From Paralithodes platypus (lineage: Eukaryota; Arthropoda; Malacostraca; Decapoda; Lithodidae): a stretch of 64,000 bases of DNA. The stretch is from positions 18,511,856 to 18,575,855 of the forward strand of contig CM064571.1 of assembly GCA_032716605.1 (NCBI GenBank), in the 5' to 3' direction. A program made the position numbers and the translations under genes. Shown piece after piece: positions 46,589 to 58,500 of this stretch (position 1 is its first letter; every line of letters starts with the position of its first letter). Under the pieces are notes generated by a model. It was not told where the DNA came from. It worked only from the letters and a program-made list of their open reading frames with translations, and searched no databases.

Positions 46589-49500
46589 CAATCACACCCA
46601 TATACACAGTCACACACACGTTCAATCATCCTATTCTTCCATATCTATTAACTTTTATACTGTATATAAGCCATACAACGCCACACAGTACCTGATATGT
46701 TTAAGAGTTTAGCACCATAACGCCATATCACCTTGGATTCTCGCTAACATTAGATGATTTTATACAGATTAAGAAGGACCTGTGTTATTCAGAGGTTTTT
46801 TTTCGTTTGCATTTACCCCTTTCGGTCCTAGAGGTAAAGGATAAGCTAAATATAATCACTTAATGGTAACCAGAATATGATGATAATTACGTCATGGTGC
46901 TGAAGGGGTTAAGAGTTTAGCATGCAGCCAGTCGAATTTCTCATGTTCCATATTTGAGATCTGCTAAAACTGGAATTTTTGAAGCAACGTTTATTTTGCC
47001 TCATCTCGGCTAACTTGTTCCGGCAGTGAGTGTGGCTCCTAACGCCAAAATTACCCCATTAATATTTTTATGGTAGGATTTTCAGTGCATGGAGTTTCAG
47101 AATTAACCCTTGGAAGATCGTATGGCGCATTGCTTTTAATTTTTCTGGCTATTTTTAGACAAATTTACTCAAATTAGGAAGGGTGTGTACAAGTCAGAGG
47201 GTAAATACCTTTTAAATTCCACAGACCCTTCCTAAGCTTTATACAATTGTCTAATGATAGCCAGAATAAACTGTCAGAACGCGTCATAATCTCCAAAGGA
47301 TTAATAACGCATATGTTATTGAACACATATGTATCTAGCTAGTGTTATCAGAAGAACCACTCTGTGTCTTCATATTTTTGTTATTGTTGCTAGCATAACC
47401 CATCTTATTTTAACCTAGAGTACATATTTGCGTAGCTATTAATGTTTATATGTACTATGTGTGCCTACCAGTTGGTCACACATACATACATATATATATC
47501 TGTAACAGCATTTAACCTAGAGAACGTATTTGCGTAGCTATTAATGTTTATGTGTATGCCTACCAATTAGTCATACATATATCTTCCTGTAACAGCATTT
47601 AACTAGTGCGTCCAATGGCCAGGCTCCAAGATATTGTCCCGGGCCATTTTTTTAAATATGTTACGGTTATGTCCAGTTAAGGGGCTAGTGGCTGGTTTTT
47701 TGGTCTATTAATTCATCTATTCATTTATTTTTTACTTTCCTCGCTAGACCTCCATCAAGCTTAGAAAAACACCTATTCAAGAAATTGTTTACATTTTTTG
47801 GTAGAAACATTTCCTGGCCAAAAGCTGATTCCTCTTAAAATTATAGGCTCGCAATCGCTCGCCAGGAAAAAATTAACTCCTAAATACATGGATTACATAC
47901 TGTACAATGGTTTAGCGTCATTTTTCCATTACATGCATTGTAACGGCTTAGACGGGGTTGCCTATCAGTAGTTGTACTGTAGTACAATAAAGTCCCGTCA
48001 CAGCACTGGCCCACCAAGTCATCACTGTGGCTGATGTTGGTATAGTGCTAACCGTGCCTCAGCAAGACTCAACAGAGTCCCCCTGCAGCACTTGCACCTG
48101 CAGTATCTGCAACCACACCAGCCTTAATAGTGTTACAAAAAGACAGCACCATAATAAGACTCTACTGTATATTAGGCAATTTGGACTATAGAACAATAAA
48201 GTCCTGCCCCAACATGCAAACACTGTTGCACGAAAGGTCTTAAAATTGACAACGAAATGAGACAAAAGGTGTTGAAATCGCCAAACTAATGGTCCGAATG
48301 TCTTAAAATCTGAAAACTAATGGGGTTAAACACTAGGTAGAAGAAATCCCGAAAAATACCAGTTTGAAAAGATGGCCCGGGGCACTTGTTATGATGCATC
48401 CTGCGGTGGTGGATGTTTGGGGCCCGGGAGGTTTCAGCCACGCGGGTCATGGTGCAGCGGCGGCCAGGCGGCTTGCTCGTACCGTCTGGGACACTTTATT
48501 AGGATTAGTCACTCTTTCAAAATTGTTAGAAAGGTTTAAGGACACGCTTTATGTGGCGGGCCATTTTTTCAGTCTGTTGTTTTTTGTGGTGGATCATTCT
48601 TAAAGCAATCTAATTCCTTTGTTGAGTATTATGTTGATTAAATTATGAATTGTTTATTGCAGAATTAATCATAATTATCCCCCCTTGAAGTTTGGCTAAA
48701 TCTCAATAAATTTTGACTCCATTAATTGCCCAAAAGTATTAAATGCACATCATTAATTCAGGTTTTGCAGTAACAAAAAAAGACTAACTTGAAAAAAAAA
48801 CAATTACTCAATGAATTGCTCAAAGGTGGCAATTGCCTGTCATAAAATTAATTGTTGCTATAACTAACACAAGAAAGACTGACTCAAAAAATGGCTATTT
48901 GATTTACGGCTGAAACGTCTTTGGGCGTTGGTCCGGTGTGTGTCATGCCGCATGTGGTGGTGTCGTGTTTTAGGTTCAACCCCGAGCCGTGGGCCCCCCG
49001 CGGCCGCTTTGCTCAGCCCGCCCACTCCCACCACTTCCGCTCCCACTCTACTGACCTCAGCACCCGAGGCCCCCCCAGGTACGTATGGGTCTCCCCCCCC
49101 CCTCCCTCCCTCCCTCCATCAACCCCTCTCTTTCGTGCCACCACTCAGCACTCTACCGCCCCTTCCACACCCGCCAACCAGCACAGCTCCGCCCCCACGA
49201 CACCGCCACCCTCAGTCCTCCTTCCGCCTAGCACTGCCCACCTTTCCCATACCCTCTGCCCACCCTTCCGACACCTTCCGCCCCCACTCTCCGCACAGCT
49301 TTATTACCGGTGTCGCAGCCTTCTCTCGGCAGTTTTTTCAGTTTTTGTTGAAGTTTTCATGATTTGTTTTGCTCTTGAGTGGCTGAGAAGTGCGATGGAA
49401 TTACCGACGCCTGCTTGTGCCTCTCCCTCCTTGCTCGCGCCCTCTGTGTATACCACCTTCCCTCTCTCTCTCTCTCCCCTCAACATTAACTGTCCGGGAC

Positions 49501-52500
49501 AATATGGTAATTTCAGACAAACTGAGAGTAAGCTGTGTAAATGCTATTGACATTAGACGATAGATTATATTGTCTGCCCCCTGTACTTTAACTCAGTACG
49601 GGTCTTGTTAACCTCTTCTGTACCGGCGACGTCTTTGCAGTTTTATTCTGCCTACATTTAGACGATTTTGTGCAGTTTTAAAAGGATCTGTGGTAGTTAA
49701 AAGGTTGAAGTGAGATAGTTTGAAGGCTGTTGATCACTGGAGGCCCTTTGTAAACTAAATAAAATTGTCTAAAAGTAGCCAGAGTAAAGTTAAAATGACG
49801 TCGCCGGTATAGAAGGGGTTAATGACAGGTAGTGGTACTGGACTAGTTTGTTTCTACCGATGCATTTAATCGATTGATGTTAAAGTTAAATATCGTAATA
49901 TTTTTTGGTTGGTTGAGCCTTAGTTTATTATTCTTTTGAGTTTTGTGTTTTTTAGTTATTCCCCGGTATACAGTATTATATGACACTCGCTTTTGATTTA
50001 TTTGGATGGACTTTGTCTTCCGAGTTTGTGTTATCAGTTGATGCTTAGTATATACTGTAGTATTGTATGATGATCTGCTGTACAGTACAATGCTTTTGAG
50101 TTATTTAGACAGGCAGTTTATCCAGTATATATACAGTATTTGTATTGGTGAAATTGGCCCATGATAATGCTGTGTAGGCTGAAGTTAGAATGGCTTATAG
50201 TATATTGGTAGGGTATTTATTTTTTATTTATTTTTTTATTTTTTTGGGGGGGGGGTTAGTTATCTCTTGGCACAAATAAATAATGAAGTGGGTATAAAAG
50301 AAGGTGCTGGCTGTGAATAACTTTATATTAACTGAAAAGTTGACAATGAATATGAACACCATTAGAGGAGTAGTACTTTATTGACAACATTTCGCAGATA
50401 GCTTCTTCAGGTCTGTTGCCTGTGAAACGTTGTCAATAAAGTACTTCTCCTCAAATGGTGTTTCTACTCACTGGAAGCATACCGAGCACAGGAGTCTACT
50501 TAATTGTTAAGAATAATAAGTTTTCTCAATATTACATATACTGTATTCAAAGTTTTACTATTCTTTCCTACAATTTTAGGGTATTTACCATACAGTGTTA
50601 GTATTTAACTTACTGGTATAAAAATAGTTGCTGGATATTTTGTGCATAAGCTGTTTCTGAAGCATATGTCATTGTGCATCTAACACATGAGGCGTACACC
50701 TTTCCCGTCAAGGGGAGGGGGGGGGGGGGTCTTCGCATGGTAAGTAATTACCACAGTTTTCTGAACTTTCCCCAATCGTATCTAATTCTGGCAATAGTGG
50801 TGGCCTTGGCCCCACCACCGGCAGAGATGGTATCTCCCAAGTAGCAGAACTTTTCCAGTATCTCCAGTAACTCATTACCAAAGTTAACACTCTCGAGCCG
50901 GTCATTGAACAGAAGCTCACCTTTGCATACTATGCATACAAATTTCTCAACTCCGGACTTCTTCCTCGTTAGAGGTTCCTTTATTCTAGTGCAGCACTTC
51001 TTCCCATGGTGTATGCAGCAGTGGCAGTGGCTACCACTTTTTTATAGCTTTCAAAGCCCCAATCTACTGTGCAAAACTTTGGTTTGATCTATATTAACTC
51101 TTAATCCCTTACCGGTTTTTGCCATGCCCTCTCTCCATCTTCTGAACTTTGCCTCGGCATCCCGCACACTATCTGCGATAAGTACTAGGTCATCTGCGTA
51201 TAGCAGTTCCCAGGGGAGCCTAGCTCTAAAGCCTCCCGATAGTGCCTCCAGAACCATAACAAAGAAGAGAGGGCTTAACACAGAGCTCTGGTGGACTCCA
51301 ACGCGAACTGTAAACTCCTCACTCAGTACACCTTTCACCTTCGCTGCCGTTCTTGAATCCTCGTATATCATCATCATCACACGCACCAACCATTCCTTTA
51401 CGCCAAGTTTTCTCCTAGGCCACTGCACAACACTCTGGGCACCCTATCAAAGGCCTTCTCCAGGTCTACAAAAGCAAGGTACAGATCCCTATATTTAAGT
51501 AAATATCTTACTTGCAGCTGCCTGACAATGAAGATAGCATCGATTGTACCACGTCTTCGTATAAAACTGAACTGCATATCATCGATAGAAATGCTTTCCC
51601 TGATCATTCCTTTTAAATACTCTCTCAGTGCTTCATGACTTAGTCAAGTATTTTCAGGCTCCTATAATTTCCATTATCATTTATGGAAAAATATTGAATC
51701 CATCGTGTTGGCAGTAGATTACAGTTGGTGCAGCTACTGTATATACACTGCACCGTTAGCACAATATTCAGTTATTTTTGGCATGTGTTCTCAAATTGCT
51801 TATGTGTATAGTACAGTATATGAAACTTGGCTCGAGCATTACGGTAGGAACGATTTTAATTTTGTATTTTTAGATTTTGTTGTGTTTTGGTACACCTTGT
51901 TTATATGTAATAAAGATATATTAGAAAACATTATGAAGGTCAAAGCACAGTCTTGTATAGATTGAGTCACAGCAACTTATATGCAGTACTGGTAGCTAGT
52001 GTGTTGAATGCCTTCGGTCATTAAAACTGTCACATGATCAAATTTAATATCAGATATATCAGTCTACTATACCATGTTCATCATGGGCACGCCAGAATCT
52101 GTGACTCCTAACCTATGTAACTCAAAAAGTGCTAGAAGAGGTGGGCTGTAACTTCCGCACTTATTCGCTGGCTGACCCTCCTAAAATGGTCAAAATATCA
52201 GCTCTATTACTCTATTGTTTGTTGAGTTACAGAGGTTAGGGGTCAGGATTTCTGGCCTACCTATAATGAATGGACTATAGTTTCCTTCCTGTGATATATT
52301 ACTTAGTGTGTTCGGCTCTTAACCCTTTCACGCACATATGACGCAGAGGTTGCCAGATTAGCAATAAGAAATAAGAGTTCTCTCACTTATAATTACCTCT
52401 CCAAAATTAGTTTTCTGCCCACAGCTAACTCAAAGACAACTGCAGAGGTTGAAGTAACTAAACTAAAGGTTTCTAAATACCCCTGATGGTAACAAAGGCT

Positions 52501-55500
52501 TTAAAGTATCCCTAATAGGCTCAAAATTGCGTCATATGTCGGAGAGGGTTAACCAAAAGATCCCAAGTAGGAGCAGAACACGGCTTCCAACTACAGGGCT
52601 GTACGTCCTTACTGGCACCCCCCAGGCTATATTGTCAACCACCTTGACATAATGCTATAAAGTGTAACAGGTCAATGGCTCGATACACTTTCTAGCAAAG
52701 GTTTCATTTTCTGACCAAACAATTGGCCACAGAATATGGATGATAGGCGTCCCCACCTACCACCTTTGCTAGATTTCCTCATGTGACACCAATTATATCC
52801 CCCCCCCCTGCCCCTGACCCAGTGCATGTTTATGTTGTGGACTGTGCAGGTTATCCAATAGTTAAGAAAAACACCAATTTTTACCGTTTTATTATGTTTT
52901 ACTTAGTCTGCACGGCAGTCATGTCAACCAACTATTGAGTTATTTTTGGATTATCAAATAGTTGTATTTTCCATATTACAACATATTATTTATATTACAA
53001 GTTTTTAATATATTTTATAGTGTACCATAGTTGAAGCTTTGATATAATGATCAGTTTGGTGATATGCTGATGTGTGTAACATTGACCAAGTTGAATATTT
53101 ATTACAAATAATAGACTTCTGTTCCCAGTCACTAAGTGTCTTCAAATTTATATTTTATGTAATTAGTAATATACATTTTGTTCACATTATAGTATTAATA
53201 TTTTTATCTACCATATGTATTTTTTTCCAGTTGAAGTGAGAAGACACTAGACCTAGAAAATGAGATGATTTTGTACTAGTGTTATTTGAGAATATGTACA
53301 CAGTTTGATGTGTGATGTAGAGAGTATTGAAATGTTACCCCCCCTCCACCCCCACCCCCACCTGTCCCTCCTTCCCTTCCTCCCTCCCTCCCTCCCTCCC
53401 TACCCCCCTGCATGGCCAGACCCCAACCCTCCCCTAGGTGCACTGTAGTACTTCAGATCAGACAACTGCTAACTCCCACATTGAAAAGTGTATCAATATG
53501 GTACAGTTCTGGGTATTAATTTTGAAGATAGAACAAAATAATATAAGTACAAACGTACCAGTACAGTACATAAGAATAATGGAAATCTACAAAATGCTAA
53601 CTAGCCCACATGAGGCAGATCCCTTCTTCCCTTTTAGTTCTTCTCTACACTAACCCCCCCCCCCCAAAAAAAAACCCTTTTACAACTACAGGTTCCAAAG
53701 GGCAGTCTAGCGGAAACCCTTAGCCCTTTGAGTACCAGCGACGTGTTTTATATTTTACTCTGGCTGTATTCAGACGATATTATGTATCTTTAGAGGGATC
53801 TGTGGTAGTTGTTGTTGTTGTTATTGTTGTTGTTGTTCCCTAAGCTGCCTGGCCGAACAGCCCCGAGTCCCTGAGGAAGGCCATGGCCACGATTGGGCTT
53901 TCCCACAGAGCTCTCACTGAGTGTAGATTGTGTTGTTGGCGTAAGTGGTTGTGTGAAATGCAGTCTTCTATGATGTGTTTAATGGTATGGGGTGCTGTGT
54001 TACATCCCGGGCAGGCGTCGACAACGGAGTCATCCAGTCTCTTCTGATAGCTCAGGAGAGCTGGATGGTGTCCGCATCTCAGCCTGGCCAGGTGGACTCT
54101 GTCCTCGCGAGGAAGGGAGGATTCGGAAGGATGGATTTCGGGAGGTCGTGCATGCAGCTGCGTGTTGTCTGTGAGTGAGTGGATGGATCGGTGAGAGATA
54201 TGAGTATGGATGTGCTTCTGGAAGTTGGTTCGGGGTGGGCAGGGAGGGAGAGAGGACAATAATTGTGTGTGATACCGTGTGCTGGGTGTTGTTTTGATAT
54301 TTCTTGGTGTCTGTGGGTGTGTTGCCATGTAGTTTAGTGGGTGGTCTTGGTTCGTGGAGGCTGCTGCCAGGAATTGAGTGCCTCTCATGTCCAGATGGTC
54401 TTTGACTTTGAGGATTTTGGTTTCTTGATGTAGGTGATCTGTGGGTGCAGTAGCTGTGCAGCCTGTAATGATCTTCAGGGCTTTGTTTTTAATAGTCTGT
54501 AAGGTCTTATGATGTGTTTCAGCTAGGTTAGAAGCCCAGGCTGGGCTTGCGTATTCCATCACTGATCTTATGTATTGTTTATATACTGTGGTGGTAGTTT
54601 CTTTGTTGTGTCCAAATTTTGTGTGAGCAAGTGACCTGAGGGCGTTAAGTCTGGGTGTCAGTTTCTTTTTAATGTTTGTGGTGTGCTGTTTGAATGTCAT
54701 ATGAGTATCATAATTATGTTACTCCTAGGATTTTGGGTGTGTGTGTATGTGTTAGGGGTGTGTTGTTTATGGTGAGTTGAGGGATGTATTCGTGTTTTCT
54801 CCAACTTGTGAGCAGGGTTGCGGTGGATTTGGCTGGGGCTAGATTAAGTCTGTTTGTAGTGCACCAGCCATGTAGTGGAACAAAATAATATAAGTACAAA
54901 CGTACCAGTACATAAGAATAATGGAAATCTACAAAATGCTAACTAGCCCACATGAGGCAGATCCCTTCTTCCCTTTTAGTTCTTCTCTACACTAAACCCC
55001 CCCCAAACCCCCTTTTACAACTACAGGTTCCAAAGGGCAGTCTAGCGGAAACCCTTAGCCCTTTGAGTACCAGCGACATAGTTTAAAAGGTTGGTTGAGT
55101 TAGTTTAAAGCTGAATAAAATGATCTAACAGTTGCCAGAATACGATAAAGAGGACGTCTCTGGTACTGAATGGGTTAACTTAATCCTTTTAGCTACCATA
55201 TATCCTTCCTAAGCTTGATAAAATCGTCTAAATGAAGCCGAAATATAATAAAAAAGATGTCGGCGGTAAAGAAAGGGTTAACTGAAGACAATACCAGTAT
55301 TTACAAATGTGTTAGCAGTTGTCTGTTCTGTTTGCTATAGTGCGAATAAGGCCCTCTGTCTGGACCATGGGAGGGGGGCTTACTTCCGTGGCCCCTTCCC
55401 CGTGTTCAAGACTACGGCCGTAACATCCTCGACCGTGGCTTGTACTTTATGCTGTTTTGTTTTTGTATGATCCTTGTACAGTTGTTGAAATACGTTTGTG

Positions 55501-58500
55501 GTACACTTGGACTACATTATCCAACAATGCACATTAATCAGTGAATCATATTATAATGTAAAACTTGCAAAATAAACAAACCAAAACTTAGACGAACACA
55601 GTGCAAAGACAAAAGAATTTATCAAAATCACTATGTGGAAACAACACTAGCACAATAATATTATAAATAAAAGAACACAATCTACCACATAGCTCATAAA
55701 TTAATTTCATAACCTAATGTCTCTGTGTTAGATTAATGGACAAAAAGTGTACCAGTTTTTGTGTTTAATAGACAAAAAGTGTACCAGTCTCCATGTTAGA
55801 ATAATGGAAAAAAGTATACCATAAACTTGCAAGGATAGCTGTACCTGCATGATACCATCCACAATAATGTACAGTTGCCCAAATATGTTACCTTATGTTA
55901 TGTTATGTTACAGCACCAAGTATATACCTGTTACTGAGCGATGGTGTCCAGCACTTGATATGGTCACTGTATTGATAAGAGGTCGGAGCTTCCTATTGTT
56001 TTTCTTCATCTTCACTCGTTAATTAGAAAATGCTATCCACATTGTTATGACCTAGCGATTCGTGACAACGCCTAATGTTCATGGCCACCCCTTCTCGGGA
56101 ATTACGGCATCTGGCAAAAGAAAAAGGAAAAGAAAAAGAATTAAATTGTTATCAGAATGGATATGCATACAGTACATACATACAGTACACACAAGTTTAA
56201 AGACCGCTTCGTCGTGTGGTTACAGTCTCACGTCCTAAATAGCGGCGTTCCAGGTGACCCTGTCATGGGCTGCCTCTGTTGTCAAGTTTATTCATTTTCA
56301 CACCTACTTAGTGAATTTGAATTATTGTTGTATCACTGGTAATTTTGTCAACTGTACACTACTGGGATTGTTTTACATACTGCAAATCTCCCTAACTTGG
56401 ACGCTTTTAACTCTGAAATATACAACTCTATAAGCCATGATTTTGTCCAACTCTTGGAAGGAATTTCTGTGTATGTATTGTGCTCTCTCTAAGCTGGATA
56501 GGAAATTATTTATCTAGACACTTTGGAAGCTAGAATGTGGTTTAAAAGAGGTTTGGGGAATGAACATCTCTACTCTATCTGCAAGTCAGGAAACGGTGGT
56601 TCCAAAAACCCACCCTGCACCAAATGGTCCAGATAGGGTTAATACATACAGTAAAACCCCTCTCTTTCGGACTCCTCGCATCCGGAATACCGGCGCTTCC
56701 GGAATGAATTTTGGTTTCGGACTCAATTCCCTCTCTTTCGGATTTAGTCCGAAAGAGAGAGAATACAATCCGGAAGATACGGATCATATTCCCTCTCTTT
56801 CATTTTGAGTCCGAAAGAGAGAATATAATCTGGAAGATCCAGATTGAATTCTCTCTTTCAGACTACTGTACATTACGAAAGAGAGGGAATACGCTCCTGG
56901 TCTTCTGGATTGAATTCTTTCTCTTTTGTATTGTACTGTAGTCCGAAAGACTGAGAACAGTCCGGATTCTTACGCTTCCGGAATTTTGCTTTTTCGGACT
57001 GGTAGTTCCCCCCCAATTAGTTTGAAAGAGAGGGGTTTTTACTGTACTCCAGTTAGAGCATAACATAACATTACGGGTGGCAATAAGTTACTAGAGCGTA
57101 TTAGAGTCCTAGTTGCTGAGATTTTCTAGTATATCTTATGTATATTATTGTATAGTAATTCTATAGTACAGTACAGTATTAGGCGACTGTCCAGGACTCG
57201 AGACTTAACCAGAACGGCAGAATGTTTGGGTAATTTTATTCATTAAGTTAATATTACAATACAATTTAAATTTAGAACTTGCAAGACAAACCAATCCAAA
57301 TGAGGAACCGCACAATATATAAATTAATTATTAAATACACTGTATTGAAATGACTAAATAACATATTCTATTAACGTTTAATCGTGACCAGTACAAACAT
57401 TATTTTGTTTTCTGAAATTTCGGTTTTATTAATTTCTTGATAAATATTCTTGCACGTCCAGTTCCAATAATTATTAATGGTAAATAAAGAACTAGCACTA
57501 TAGAGGAAAGTAGTCTGTATAGATATAGATTATGACTGATATGCAGTTAATTAGGATTTATAAAGGGTCGGTAGATGGACTAGCCATAGTTGAAAAATAG
57601 TGCTATAAAGAAACAGAGGGCCTCGGAGTTGGACGGACTCTTAAGAAACAGAGGGCCCTCGGAGTTGGATGGACTCTTTAAGTTGAGTGGTCAATCCTGT
57701 AAGTCCTTGAATAAACTGGCCTGGATGGTCCTTTTCACGGGGGACAGGTCCACTTGGGGGCATTTTGTGTATGGCCACCCACATAAAGGGGAGTAAGATG
57801 TCCGGCTATAGATAGATAGGTGGGAAAGACGTCTACCCATTATAAGGTTACATACTATCTCAATTGATCCTTTTAGCTTCCATATATCTTTCCTAAGCTT
57901 CATAAAATCATCTGTATGTTGTTACAATCAAATATAAAGGACATCACTGGTACTGAAGAATTAATTGGGGATTTAACCGTAGTGATGAAGGCTTGGACAT
58001 CCATAATGCCTCTCGTTCTGTCTCGAGTCTTGGGAGTGCTTTATTTTGTTTATTTGCTAAGAAACTGTGTGGCTAGTTTGCAGATTGTATAGCTTAATTC
58101 TAGTTTAGTTATAATTTAAGATTAGCATTGTTAAGATAAGTTGTTTTGAGTTAAGTTGAATTTGTTTGTCTTTATTTATATTAATTTAACCCTGAAATGC
58201 TCTCGTACCTTCATACCGCACTTACACTTTAAAGACTAAATGATCCATAAACCGTACGTCTTATTGATCACTTAACCCTTTCGCGCACAAGGACGCGATT
58301 TGCACCCTTTCTGGGATACTTAAAAAGAGTGTTTAGAAACCTTTAGTTTAGTTACTTCAAACTCTGTTGTCGTCTTTGAACGAGCTGTAGGGAGAAAACT
58401 AATTTTTAGAGAGGTAACTATGAGATTACGAGAATTCTATTTCTAAATACTAAACTTCAACCCCCAGTGCTTGAAAGGGTTAATATTTAAAGTGTATATA

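Noticed and set aside
46353..46695. Cys-Val and Thr-His repeat proteins
   Set aside because: Translations of a (CA)n microsatellite.
48364..48603. 79-codon GC-rich frame before exon 10
   Set aside because: No motif, no splice phase link to the MKK7 exons, single occurrence; possible but unsupported.
53975..54178. Two + strand frames of 60-67 codons
   Set aside because: Antisense shadows of the LINE ORF2.
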